Assembly (NCBI GenBank): GCA_002281485.1
Contig: NCGF01000018.1
Location: 1-62,442, forward strand
From: Sphingomonas sp. 28-66-16
GTDB taxonomy: Bacteria > Pseudomonadota > Alphaproteobacteria > Sphingomonadales > Sphingomonadaceae
Reading direction: 5' to 3'
DNA length: 62,442 nucleotides
Shown: piece after piece, positions 55,177 through 62,442 of the stretch
Layout of the letters: each line of letters opens with the position of its first letter
Position numbering within the stretch: the stretch's first letter is position 1
Position numbers and translations under genes: made by a program
The notes under the pieces: generated by a model
What the model was told of the DNA's origin: nothing
Databases searched by the model: none
What the model saw: the letters and a program-made list of their open reading frames with translations, nothing else

Positions 55177-56244
55177 ATGGCGCGAAGCGCCGTGACGTTT
55201 GGTCAGGGCGTGAGCACGAAGGGTGAGCCAGTGTCCTGGCGGGAATGGACCGGACGACAAGCACGAGGAGCAGGCGCTGCAGCGCTGCTCGCGCTGGTGT
55301 GCGTCGGCTATTCTGCGCAAGCCGCGATCCGCGCGATCATCGCGAGCCAGCCCGGCCCGGCGGCAACCATGCCCCCGCCGATGGGCTATGAGACCGAGGA
55401 TCATTTCCCCGGCGCCGCCTATTTCTACGTCGCCGATGCCGATGCGGCGCCCGCCGCCGGTACCACCGGCACGGCGGCGCTGCCCGACCTGCCGATCCCG
55501 GTCGATGCGCCCCAGACCGCACCCGACGGGACGGTGCACCCGGCGGCGCCCTTTTCGATGCGGATGGCCAGCGCCACCGACCGCAGTCGGGCGCTGCAAT
55601 GCCTGACCAGCGCGATCTATTACGAAGCCGCCAACGAACCCGATGCCGGCCAGCGCGCGGTCGCGCAGGTGATCCTCAACCGGGTGCGCCACCCGGCTTT
55701 TCCGGCCACCGTCTGCGGGGTCATCTATCAGGGGTCCGAACGCAGCACCGGCTGCCAGTTCAGCTATGCGTGCGACGGCTCGATGGCGCGGATTCCGTCG
55801 CGCAGCAGCTGGGCGCGCGCGATGCGCGTGGCGGCCGCGATGCTGGCCGGCGAGGTCGAACCGAGCGTCGGCACGGCAACCCATTATCACACTTATGCCG
55901 TCACCCCGTCGTGGAACCGCAGCCTGGTGATGACCGCCGCGATCGGCGCGCATTTCTTCCATCGCTGGCAGGGCTATTGGGGCACGCCAGCCGCGTTCAG
56001 CCAGCGCTACATCGGTGGCGAGCCACTGCCCGGGCCGCATCCGCGCCCCTCGGCGCCGGCGATCGCGCTGACACTGGCCGCAGCCACGGGCAGCGTCGCG
56101 CCGCTGCCGCGCACGTCCCCCGCGCTGATCCAGCCGGCTTATGCCCAGACGAGCGTTGCGCTGCCCGCCGCGAGACCCGCCGATTCGCTGCCCGACTCGC
56201 AAATCCTCGACAAATGGAAGGACAGCGGCAAGCCGCTGCGTTGA
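55177..56244 (+). CDS. Cell-wall hydrolase, SleB family
   Basis: A peptidoglycan hydrolase related to spore cortex-lytic enzyme SleB. A hydrophobic segment (AAALLALVCVGYSAQAAI) anchors or exports it. The Hydrolase_2 domain lies at about residues 140-260: LTSAIYYEAANEPDAGQRAV with the catalytic glutamate, VILNRVRHPAFPATVCGVIY, CQFSYACDGSM and the histidine-rich YHTYAVTPSW. The C-terminus is a proline-rich tail. The start is uncertain: ATG 55177 has GGAG only 2 bases away, while GTG 55231 (MSWREWTGRQ) has GAAGGG at better spacing. Wall remodelling is inferred from the family. Confidence 0.85.
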   Translation: MARSAVTFGQGVSTKGEPVSWREWTGRQARGAGAAALLALVCVGYSAQAAIRAIIASQPGPAATMPPPMGYETEDHFPGAAYFYVADADAAPAAGTTGTAALPDLPIPVDAPQTAPDGTVHPAAPFSMRMASATDRSRALQCLTSAIYYEAANEPDAGQRAVAQVILNRVRHPAFPATVCGVIYQGSERSTGCQFSYACDGSMARIPSRSSWARAMRVAAAMLAGEVEPSVGTATHYHTYAVTPSWNRSLVMTAAIGAHFFHRWQGYWGTPAAFSQRYIGGEPLPGPHPRPSAPAIALTLAAATGSVAPLPRTSPALIQPAYAQTSVALPAARPADSLPDSQILDKWKDSGKPLR

Positions 56245-56248
56245 TCCG

Positions 56249-58186
56249 TCATTTGCCGCCGAGATACCTGTCGAACCAGGCAACGGTACGGCGCCGCAGA
56301 TCGGCGGCATTGGCGGGCGCACGAATGCCATGCCCCTCCTCGGCATAGATGACGAGGCTGGTCGGCACACCCAGTTCCTGCAACGCATGCCAATATTCGA
56401 TCGACTGGGTGGGCGGCACTTCGATGTCGCGCTCGCCGACATAGAGGAAGGTCGGCGTCTTCGCCCTCTTCATGAAATAGATCGCCGAAGGGGCGCGATA
56501 GGCGTCGTAATCCTCGTACAGCGTCTTGCCGAAATAGGGCAGCATCCACTGGTTGATGCCGTTGGTGCCATAATAGCTGATCCAGTTGCTCAGCCCGGCG
56601 CCCGAGACGATCGCCTTGAAACGGGTCGTCTGGGTGTTCGCCCACATCGCCATGAAGCCGCCATAGCTGCCCCCCATCAGCCCCAGTCGCGAGTCATCGA
56701 CCGGGGCGAGCTTTTCGACCGCATCGATGCCGGCGAGAATGTCGCGGAGATCGCCGCCGCCGAAATCGCGCTTGTTGGCCTGCACGAACGCCTCGCCCTG
56801 CCCATAGCTACCGCGCGGATTGGGCAGGAAGAGATAATAGCCTGCCTCGACCAGATCAGCCATGACGCCCCGGTCCAAGAAGGCCGGCACACTTGCTGCC
56901 GCGGGACCGCCATGGACGATCGTGATCATCGGCGCCTTGCTGGCGAGATCGGCGCCGATCGGCGCGAGCAGCCAGCCCTGAACGTCGAAGCCGTCATTGT
57001 GCCAGCCGATGCTGCGGGCGGTGACGATCGGCTTGATGCGATCATTGTCGTGGGTGATCTGGCGCGGCTCGGCAAGCGCCCCGGCATAGATGGCGGGGGC
57101 GTGGGTGTAATCCTGCACCACCGTCGCGAGCTGACCGCCATCGGCGCTGAACGCCACGCGCCCATCGCCCGCGGCGAAGCTCGCCCTCCGGCCGAACAGC
57201 GGTGCCGAAAAGCCCGTTTCGGGCGAAACCGAGACGATCTGGGCGTGATCCCCCCTCAGCACCGCCGCGCGCAGCCCCTGCATCGTCCAGTCGAGCGCTG
57301 TCGCGGTAGCCTTGGCGCCCTGGGTGATGTTGACGGGCGTGCCACCCGCGACCGGCACCGTCCAGACGTCCCCGCCCACCGAGCCGAAATCGCTCATCAG
57401 GCCGCCGATATAGGCGACCGTCCGCCCGTCAGGAGATACGCGCGGGAAATTGAGTTGGGTAGCGGGTCGGGCGATCGTCCGCACCGCGCCGCTGGCCGCG
57501 TCGACCGCGTCCAGCGTGGCGCTCCACCAATTGGCGTCGCCATTGCCGAGCGCCGAGGTAACGACGAAGCCATTGCCGTCGGGGGTCCAGTCATATTCGT
57601 AGATATAGCGGCCGTCGGGCGAGACGGGCCGCACGCCGTCGGCCGCGACCGGCGGGGCAGCGAGATCGAACACCGCCAACCGCTGCGAATCGCTCTTCGC
57701 GCCGATTTCGCCGATCTGCCGCACACCGGCCTGCGTGGCACCGGTTTCCTTGGCCGCACCGATCGTGACGAGCAGCGCGATTCGCCTTCCATCGGGCGAG
57801 AAGCTGGGCGCCTGCGCGATACCCCTGACCGTGGCGACCAGACGCGGCGCTGCATTCGCCCCTGCGATCTCGAGCATCACGGTCCCCGCTTCGCGATCAC
57901 GCGCCAGCAAGGCCAGCGCGCCATCGGGGGCAAAGCTCAGGCCGGCATAGCTGCACCGTGCACAGGGATCGATCGTCGTGATCACCTTGCCCGAACCCGC
58001 CTGGCGCACGACGATCCGGTCATGCCCCCCTTCTCCGCTTTCGACGCTGGCGATCCGGTCGCCCTGCGGCGACAGCGCGAGCGCGGCATATTGGTGGACG
58101 GGCGTGACGGGATCGGCGGAGGCGGCGGTGCTGGCGGAGAAAATAACGGCGGCAACAACGGCGGCAGCGATAAAATGGGCGCGCAT
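56249..58186 (-). CDS. S9 family peptidase (prolyl oligopeptidase-like)
   Basis: An exported serine peptidase of 645 residues. The signal peptide is residues ~1-25 (HFIAAAVVAAVIFSASTAASA). A beta-propeller of WD-like blades precedes the alpha/beta hydrolase domain. The catalytic serine is in LGLMGGSYGGFMAMW, the aspartate in FLYVGERDIEVPP and the histidine in AEEGHGIRAP. The start at 58186 is 9 bases after GGAGAG; the frame remains open further 5' without conservation. It hydrolyses small peptides, probably in the periplasm. It converges on the SleB gene with a 4-base gap. Confidence 0.92.
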   Translation of the reverse strand: MRAHFIAAAVVAAVIFSASTAASADPVTPVHQYAALALSPQGDRIASVESGEGGHDRIVVRQAGSGKVITTIDPCARCSYAGLSFAPDGALALLARDREAGTVMLEIAGANAAPRLVATVRGIAQAPSFSPDGRRIALLVTIGAAKETGATQAGVRQIGEIGAKSDSQRLAVFDLAAPPVAADGVRPVSPDGRYIYEYDWTPDGNGFVVTSALGNGDANWWSATLDAVDAASGAVRTIARPATQLNFPRVSPDGRTVAYIGGLMSDFGSVGGDVWTVPVAGGTPVNITQGAKATATALDWTMQGLRAAVLRGDHAQIVSVSPETGFSAPLFGRRASFAAGDGRVAFSADGGQLATVVQDYTHAPAIYAGALAEPRQITHDNDRIKPIVTARSIGWHNDGFDVQGWLLAPIGADLASKAPMITIVHGGPAAASVPAFLDRGVMADLVEAGYYLFLPNPRGSYGQGEAFVQANKRDFGGGDLRDILAGIDAVEKLAPVDDSRLGLMGGSYGGFMAMWANTQTTRFKAIVSGAGLSNWISYYGTNGINQWMLPYFGKTLYEDYDAYRAPSAIYFMKRAKTPTFLYVGERDIEVPPTQSIEYWHALQELGVPTSLVIYAEEGHGIRAPANAADLRRRTVAWFDRYLGGK

Positions 58187-58235
58187 CAGGGGCATCTCTC
58201 CGGCAGGACTCGCCAACCGCGATAGCACAGGCAAA

Positions 58236-58266
58236 GGCCCCGGCAAGCGCGCTGCTCGCCGGGGCC
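58236..58266 (-). terminator. Hairpin terminator of the 110-residue protein gene
   Basis: GGCCCCGGC and GCCGGGGCC form a perfect 9-bp stem around a 13-base loop, and TTTGCC follows on the minus strand. It is 17 bases beyond the stop of the leftward gene at 58283. Confidence 0.6.
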
Positions 58267-58282
58267 GGCAGGTCACCGTCGC

Positions 58283-58615
58283 TCAGCGATAGCGACGCTG
58301 GCGATCATGCTTTTGCACATAGACCCGCTTGCTCAGCGCATCGAAGCGGCGATCGAGATCGCGGCGTTCGGCCAGCGTCAGCCCGGGGCGGCTGCGGCGA
58401 TACTGCACCTCGAGCCGTTCGAGCGAGCGCAAGTCGGTGCGCAGGCGCGCGACTTCGTTGCGGTTGAGCGCGCCCGAGCGGATTCCCTGGTTGATGCGCT
58501 GTTCGAGATTGGCCTCGCGCTGGTTGATCGACTGCCACGGCGCGGCATTCGCGGTGGCGGGCAAGCCGGCTGCGGCGACGCCCAATGTGGCGATGAAGAG
58601 GGACAATTTACGCAT
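58283..58615 (-). CDS. Small exported hypothetical protein
   Basis: A 110-residue protein with a signal peptide (MRKLSLFIATLGVAAAGLPATANA). The mature part is charged, arginine-rich and helical (INQREANLEQRINQGIRSG; RLRTDLRSLERLEVQYRR). It resembles short periplasmic proteins common in sphingomonads whose function is unknown. A good signal peptide, a normal ribosome region (GAAGGAGCGAGT) and its own terminator support it as a real gene. Confidence 0.72.
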   Translation of the reverse strand: MRKLSLFIATLGVAAAGLPATANAAPWQSINQREANLEQRINQGIRSGALNRNEVARLRTDLRSLERLEVQYRRSRPGLTLAERRDLDRRFDALSKRVYVQKHDRQRRYR

Positions 58616-58745
58616 GATACTCGCTCCTTCTGATCGGTGACCTTGGCTGGTCGAGAAGCAATTTGCGGCGTCTACGTCGCAGAGATGTGGCGCGCGACGG
58701 GGAGAATTGTCGCAAATCTTCCCCGCCGCGCGCCACCGATGCCGA

Positions 58746-59165
58746 TCAGCGGCAGCGCACGTCGCGCTGGCTGTCCTTGTCGATCGCCTGGCCGGCGACC
58801 GCGCCGCCGGCGCCGCCGAGCAAGGTGCCGAGCACCTTCGAGCCGCCCGGTGCGATCAGATTGCCGAGCAGGCCGCCGACCGCGGCGCCGACGACGAGGC
58901 CGGTCGTGCCATCGGGGCGGCGGCAATAATAGCGCCCGTCCTGCCCGCGATAGACGCGGTCGTTCTGGCTCAGGCGGCGCTCGCGGTAGCGGCGATTGTC
59001 TTCGCGATAATATTTGTCGGCATAATAGCCGCCATATTGCGGATCGGGATTGTTATAGTCGTAGCGGCGATAGTCCGAGGCATAGCCGGGACCGCCGGTG
59101 CCATAGGTATCGCAGCCGGCGAGCAGCGTCGAGGCGGCCAGCAGGCCGAGAGTAAGGGTGCGCAT
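58746..59165 (-). CDS. Glycine-zipper lipoprotein
   Basis: A 139-residue lipoprotein with signal and lipobox (STLLAGC). A tyrosine/arginine-rich linker (SDYRRYDYNNPDPQYGGYY) leads to a glycine-zipper segment (VVGAAVGGLLGNLIAPGG and LGTLLGGAGGAVAGQAID), typical of outer-membrane 2TM glycine-zipper proteins. The C-terminus has a cysteine (DVRCR) that may pair with CRRPDG. A role in envelope integrity is usual for the group. It diverges from the UrcA-like gene; the 240 bp between them hold short GC-rich dyads but no clear promoter. Confidence 0.82.
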   Translation of the reverse strand: MRTLTLGLLAASTLLAGCDTYGTGGPGYASDYRRYDYNNPDPQYGGYYADKYYREDNRRYRERRLSQNDRVYRGQDGRYYCRRPDGTTGLVVGAAVGGLLGNLIAPGGSKVLGTLLGGAGGAVAGQAIDKDSQRDVRCR

Positions 59166-59405
59166 TGGGAGGCTCCTCTGTTGGTGGTGCCCCCGTCAAT
59201 GTTTGGGAAGCCGCATAGTTTCATTTGCGTTCCCGCGCGCGCGACAGCGCGGATGCGGGAGGGCCTTTACCCGTGCGCCGCAAACCGGCATTCTCGCTGC
59301 GCGCCCGACCTCCCGTGCGGAACCCCGGGGCGGCCCCCGGGTTGTTCGGTCGAGCGGGGCCATGGCCGCGCCGCGCCCCGGCCGGCACCAGACGAGGAGA
59401 CGATG

Positions 59406-59918
59406 ATGACCCGATCCCCCATCCCCCCGACATTGGCCGGCCTGTTGCTCGGCGCGACCGCGATCGCGCTCCCCCTGCCCGCCGCCGCGCAGCAATATCC
59501 CTATCAGGGAAGCTATCAGGGCAGCTATTATCAGGGCACCTACCAGGGCACCTATCAGCGCCTCGATCCGCCCCCCCTTCCCGACGACATCATCGTCGAC
59601 GCGCCGCGGCACCGCCTGCCCTACCGGTTGCCCGACGACGTCGAGTCGGCGTCGCAGGTCGTCAACTACGCCGATCTCGATCTGCGCTACCGCGAGGATC
59701 GGGCGATCCTGCGCCGGCGGGTCGATCGCACCGCACGCGATCTGTGCAACCGGCTCGGCGAGCGCGACACCGGCGTGTCGATCGTCCCGAGCTGCCGCGA
59801 GGCGGCGGTCCGCGACGCGATGCGCCGGGTCGGCACCTATGACGCGACCTATATCCCGCGCGAGTCGGTGCTGATCGAACCGCACTACATTCCCTATCGC
59901 ACCGGCTGGGACCGCTAG
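59406..59918 (+). CDS. UrcA-family exported protein with N-terminal YQG repeats
   Basis: About 170 residues. A signal peptide (LAGLLLGATAIALPLPAAA) is followed by a tyrosine/glutamine/glycine repeat tract (YQGSYQGSYYQGTYQGTYQ). The C-terminal part fits the UrcA family: VVNYADLDLRYREDRAILRR, RTARDLCNRLG and a second cysteine in SCREAAVRDAMRR. UrcA proteins are periplasmic and of unknown function, often in sphingomonads and caulobacters. The ATG at 59406 has GAGGAG 6 bases upstream and is preferred to 59403. Confidence 0.8.
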   Translation: MTRSPIPPTLAGLLLGATAIALPLPAAAQQYPYQGSYQGSYYQGTYQGTYQRLDPPPLPDDIIVDAPRHRLPYRLPDDVESASQVVNYADLDLRYREDRAILRRRVDRTARDLCNRLGERDTGVSIVPSCREAAVRDAMRRVGTYDATYIPRESVLIEPHYIPYRTGWDR

Positions 59919-59921
59919 GCC

Positions 59922-60581
59922 TCAGACCGGCGTCACCACCAGCGACCCCGGTGCCGCCGGGGCGATCAGATCGCCCGAGGGCACGTGCCCCGCGATCCAG
60001 TCCGCCCAGGCGCTGCGCGGCATCAGCACGACCTGGCGCGAATGATAGGGCGCGACATCGGGGCCGGGGTCGCAGGTCAGCATCGTGAACGCCTCCCCCA
60101 CGTCCGGGTGGGTGCGCCACAGCCCGGCGATGCAGAGATAGTCGCCCGCGAGCGGCCCGCCGGGCGCGGGGGTGAACAGCCATTTGGTCTTGCGCTTCTG
60201 GCCCGGTTCAGTGGGCGCGGTGAATTCGTAGAAACCGTCGACGGGGATGAGGCAGCGGCCACCGGAGGCCGAATTGGCGAAACGGCGGCCCTCACTGCGG
60301 AAGTTGTACAGCGGCTTGTTCCCCGCCGCCCCGCCGATCGGCCAGCTCCAGCGGCGGGTGACGAGTTCGGCGGTGAGCGCGGTGCCGGGGGCGGTGCCGG
60401 GGGCGGTGCCGGGGGCATCGCTGGCGGCGGCACGGATAATGACGGTGGGATCGGTGATGCGGATGCTGTCGAGCGGCGCCATGTTGGGCGCGCCTTCGGG
60501 GAAGACGAGCGGGATCTTGAGCTGCGACCAGTCCTCGCGGATCTGACCGAGCGAAATGCGGCGAGCGGCTTCATTGCACAT
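59922..60581 (-). CDS. yedK: SOS response-associated peptidase, YedK/HMCES family
   Basis: A 219-residue SRAP protein that traps abasic sites in single-stranded DNA through a thiazolidine bond to Cys2. Seen: MCNEAARR with C2 exposed after methionine removal, YNFRSEGRRFANS, the glutamate in PVDGFYEFT and the histidine in PYHSRQVVLMP. An unusual PGTA repeat between ~residues 56 and 70 is encoded by a 12-bp DNA repeat. It converges on the UrcA-like gene across only three bases. Confidence 0.9.
   Translation of the reverse strand: MCNEAARRISLGQIREDWSQLKIPLVFPEGAPNMAPLDSIRITDPTVIIRAAASDAPGTAPGTAPGTALTAELVTRRWSWPIGGAAGNKPLYNFRSEGRRFANSASGGRCLIPVDGFYEFTAPTEPGQKRKTKWLFTPAPGGPLAGDYLCIAGLWRTHPDVGEAFTMLTCDPGPDVAPYHSRQVVLMPRSAWADWIAGHVPSGDLIAPAAPGSLVVTPV
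60379..60414. repeat. Three tandem copies of a 12-bp unit within yedK
   Basis: GCGGTGCCGGGG is repeated three times without mismatch (60379-60390, 60391-60402, 60403-60414). It is in frame and encodes Gly-Thr-Ala-Pro repeats in a surface loop of the SRAP protein. It is a candidate for slippage length variation. Confidence 0.85.
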
Positions 60582-60596
60582 GGCGCGCGCACGCTA

Positions 60597-60618
60597 GGAT
60601 TTAGCGGCAGCTAAATCC
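60597..60618. other. Perfect hairpin between yedK and the toxin-antitoxin operon
   Basis: GGATTTAGC and GCTAAATCC pair over 9 bp around a GGCA loop. GC-rich short dyads follow up to 60690. It lies 16 bases upstream of the leftward yedK start. It may be a regulatory dyad or mark the junction to the acquired segment; I see no direct repeat to support an attachment site. Confidence 0.35.
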
Positions 60619-60722
60619 AGCGCCGCGCAAAAAGCGCGGGCAAGCCCGGCCGGCGTCGCCCAAGCGACGACCGACGCGGCTTTGCCGCGGCGCTGTGGCC
60701 ACGACACCAAAAAATAACTAGC

Positions 60723-60763
60723 GGTATAATTTATACCCATTATATCTATAGGCAAGACTATAG
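60723..60763 (+). promoter_or_regulatory. Promoter/operator of the toxin-antitoxin operon
   Basis: GGTATAA-T-TTATACC (60723-60737) is a perfect palindrome that contains a TATAAT hexamer, and CTATAG occurs twice, 12 bp apart (60746, 60758). AT-rich palindromes over a -10 box are typical sites for autorepression by a YefM/Phd-type antitoxin. The antitoxin ATG follows 27 bases later. Confidence 0.55.
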
Positions 60764-60790
60764 CTACTTTACCTAGAACTGAGAACCGCC

Positions 60791-61072
60791 ATGCCAAACC
60801 CCCTCCTAGAAGTGTCCGCCAAGGACGTCGCCAACCGCTTCGGCTTCTACACCGATGAAGCGATGCAGCGGCCGGTCGGCATCCAGCGGCACGGCACAAC
60901 CCGCATCGTGATGATCTCGCTCAAGGAATATGAGCGACTGAAACGGCGCGACCGGCAGGTGATCAGGACGGAGGACCTGGATGACGAAACGCTCAACGCC
61001 ATCCTCAACGCCGAAATCCCCGAAGAGGCCGAGCGGCTCAACTACCTCATGGACGATACCGCAGCCGACTGA
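60791..61072 (+). CDS. Antitoxin of a type II toxin-antitoxin pair (Phd/YefM-like)
   Basis: A 93-residue protein. The N-terminal part (LLEVSAKDVANRFGFYTDEA and RIVMISLKEYERLKRRDRQ) resembles Phd/YefM antitoxins, with DNA-binding N-terminus and a -SLKEYERL- helix. The acidic C-terminus (LNAEIPEEAERLNYLMDD) is the expected toxin-binding tail. It is preceded by a palindromic promoter and overlaps the toxin gene. Confidence 0.8.
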   Translation: MPNPLLEVSAKDVANRFGFYTDEAMQRPVGIQRHGTTRIVMISLKEYERLKRRDRQVIRTEDLDDETLNAILNAEIPEEAERLNYLMDDTAAD

Positions 61073-61478
61073 CGTCCTGTCCTATGTCTATCTCTGGGCG
61101 CATGAGGCGGATGCCGGGCGCGACGAGGGAAGCAAGGAACGGCCAGTGGTGGTTGTGCTGTCGACGCAAGCGGTCGGTACCCGAACGCGCGTCATCGTTG
61201 CCCCGGTGACGACCAAAGCGCCGCAGCCGGACGACGCGGCGATCGAGATGCCGGGTGCGGTGCGACGGCAGCTGGGATTGGGCGACGACCGATGCTGGAT
61301 CATCGCATCGGAGACCAATAGCTTTTCATGGCCGGGGCCAGACTTGCGGCCGGTACGGCGCGATGGTGATGGGTCGCCCTTTTACGGCAAGGTGCCAGGT
61401 AACTTGGTGCGGCAGGTCCGGGAGCTGTTCCGACAGATTGGGGCCGCGAAACTGCGGGTTACGCCCAGAAGCGAGTGA
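60981..61478 (+). CDS. PemK/MazF-like toxin of the type II pair
   Basis: The conserved part begins at about residue 32 (VLSYVYLWAHEADAGRDEG), followed by RPVVVVLSTQ and VIVAPVTTKAPQ, which fit PemK-like growth-inhibitor RNases. The first in-frame ATG is 92 bases inside the antitoxin gene and would add ~30 unconserved residues. Shorter starts in frame are only ATA or CTG, so the real initiation site is unclear. It should cleave RNA and be neutralised by the preceding protein. Confidence 0.72.
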   Translation: MTKRSTPSSTPKSPKRPSGSTTSWTIPQPTDVLSYVYLWAHEADAGRDEGSKERPVVVVLSTQAVGTRTRVIVAPVTTKAPQPDDAAIEMPGAVRRQLGLGDDRCWIIASETNSFSWPGPDLRPVRRDGDGSPFYGKVPGNLVRQVRELFRQIGAAKLRVTPRSE

Positions 61479-61557
61479 GTTCTGGAATGTGTGGTCGAAA
61501 TTGTAACAGTTCCAAGGCCGCAGCAATAAAAAACCTCCGAGAAATATTACTCGCCCC

Positions 61558-62442
61558 TCACACTATATTCTCCAATATCTTTTCACCAGCCTGCTCAGTA
61601 CGCTCAGCTATTATATTTATATCCCAATCATCATAGCCGAGTATTTCAATGCTGCGAGGATAATCAGACACTCGCTTCTTAAGATATTTATCCTTCTTTT
61701 CCGAGAACTCCAAATTACTTGCCGATGAATTCTTACCCTTGCTTAGAAGGACTAAATTGCCAACACTATGCACGAATTTAATAGGCTCATCAGCGCCATC
61801 TAGTTCTGCCCATTCACTGTCATCATCAGGGTTTTGCGGGAAAACATGCTCAATAGAACGAGCTGAAAAATTATGAACGCGATCGAGTTCGCATGTTGCT
61901 AGTTCCAATCGTAGCAATACGTACTTAGCATACGCTTTTCCGTACATTAGTGGTGCAGTGACGACCTCAACAATTTCGTCCTCATCATAATCAATTACAT
62001 CAATTGCTGCCTTCGCTGTCTTGGTTGCCTCAATCAGAGTAAGAAGCTTCGCATACTCGGTGTAACGTTCGTCTTTACGCTGACCTGCTAGAAAGTGCGC
62101 GAGATAATACTTTTCGACTTCTTGAACAAAGTCGAAAAAGCGGTCAGGGCCGAATTTTGATGCAAAAAGGAGTAACACTCCTCGCCATTCAGAAGCCTTG
62201 AACTCCGCATCCATAATATGCATTAGCGAGCGATACGCATAGTTCTCGCCGTCGAGGTCGCAATAGTCTCTATCGATAAATATGGCTTCGTACAGATCAA
62301 TGTACTCAAATAGTTTTGCTAAAAATACTTGACCTGGCAGCAAGATCTTTTTGTCAAATATCCTTTCTTGATATTCTCTAAGGAGGTCGTATTGGGGCTT
62401 ATCCTTTAGAATAACCAAGCGAAGAATATTGATTATAGACTC
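61558..62442 (-). CDS. GmrSD-like DUF262/DUF1524 restriction protein (C-terminal part; 5' end beyond window)
   Basis: The frame is open from the right window edge (62442) to the stop at 61558. The first ATG-like codon inside the window (TTG, 62418) is internal. The C-terminus carries the DUF1524 HNH-like nuclease motif SIEHVFPQNPDDD and NLVLLSKGKNSSASN with the SEKKDKY tail, characteristic of GmrSD-type modification-dependent restriction enzymes. The DUF262 ParB-like domain should lie outside the window. It has AT-rich codons (many AAA, AAT, TAT) unlike the neighbours, suggesting acquisition. It would be a type IV-like defence against modified phage DNA. Confidence 0.8.
   Translation of the reverse strand, partial: ESIINILRLVILKDKPQYDLLREYQERIFDKKILLPGQVFLAKLFEYIDLYEAIFIDRDYCDLDGENYAYRSLMHIMDAEFKASEWRGVLLLFASKFGPDRFFDFVQEVEKYYLAHFLAGQRKDERYTEYAKLLTLIEATKTAKAAIDVIDYDEDEIVEVVTAPLMYGKAYAKYVLLRLELATCELDRVHNFSARSIEHVFPQNPDDDSEWAELDGADEPIKFVHSVGNLVLLSKGKNSSASNLEFSEKKDKYLKKRVSDYPRSIEILGYDDWDINIIAERTEQAGEKILENIV

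Noticed and set aside
59166-59405. EcfG-like promoter (GGAAC at 59229-59233) ahead of the glycine-zipper gene
   Set aside because: The -35 matches but no acceptable CGTT is found at 16-17 bases; evidence is too weak to annotate.

Overview
The window is GC-rich, densely coded DNA that most resembles a chromosome of a sphingomonad (Alphaproteobacteria, Sphingomonadales). The assignment rests on the carA / yqeY-GatB-like / dnaG / rpoD neighbourhood, the coaD - cyclophilin - queA ... tgt order, UrcA-like, DUF4893-like and DUF2171-like proteins, a GGAAC-type general-stress promoter, and the '(L)PFRGGVG / HPNPSPEGEG' palindromic repeat. The assignment is inference from gene content; no rRNA is present to confirm it.

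Layout. 1-5.7 kb: carA (cut by the left edge, carrying an in-frame palindromic insertion), the GatB/YqeY protein, dnaG and rpoD, forming a macromolecular-synthesis type block. 5.8-11.5 kb: a MoxR ATPase and its VWA partner, separated by a Tat-exported GH1 glycosidase and two tandem secreted CHAP-domain proteins with hairpins at their start codons. 11.5-20 kb: an EAL phosphodiesterase, a leftward operon (DOMON-like, DUF1343/NamZ-like, TPR + aspartyl/asparaginyl hydroxylase), rimO, an exported possible metallo-hydrolase, a ceramidase-like membrane protein and an F420-hydrogenase-beta/BciB-like Fe-S reductase. 20-27.3 kb: serine hydrolase + M17 aminopeptidase, a CxxCH lipoprotein, an ScfR-type regulator, a structured RNA candidate and a CDF metal exporter. 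27.3-34 kb: DUF4893 lipoprotein, 3-hydroxybutyrate dehydrogenase, patatin, YpfJ-type peptidase, GNAT, an MDR oxidoreductase and a DUF2171 stress protein behind a probable EcfG promoter. 34-42 kb: tRNA-Ala(CGC), a MASE1-PAS-GGDEF cyclase, NUDIX, transglutaminase, Bax-inhibitor-1 protein, thpR, an MFS transporter and sodC. 42.5-52.2 kb: xseB-ispA-coaD-cyclophilin-queA, then a sulfate-assimilation cassette cysH-cysD-cysN, an EF-hand protein, a HAD phosphatase, tgt and a small membrane protein. 52.2-60.6 kb: an M16 peptidase, a SleB-type wall hydrolase, an S9 peptidase, small exported proteins, a UrcA-like protein and a YedK/HMCES protein. 60.6-62.4 kb: a toxin-antitoxin pair and the C-terminal part of a GmrSD-like (DUF262/DUF1524) restriction protein in visibly AT-rich DNA, which looks like the edge of an acquired defence region.

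How the genes work together. queA and tgt belong to the same tRNA-queuosine pathway but are separated by the cys cassette. In that cassette CysD/CysN make APS, the CysH has the cysteine pairs of an APS reductase, and the C-terminus of CysN looks like an eroded APS-kinase domain; together these suggest a PAPS-independent route to sulfite. The EAL and GGDEF proteins have opposite predicted effects on c-di-GMP. The CHAP, NamZ-like and SleB-type proteins suggest repeated investment in cell-wall remodelling.

I do not see one obvious new multi-gene system. The observations most worth testing are the eroded kinase domain of CysN, the palindromic element inside carA and its relative at the dnaG start, the start-codon hairpins of the twin CHAP genes, the three-stem RNA upstream of the CDF exporter, and the defence genes at the right edge.
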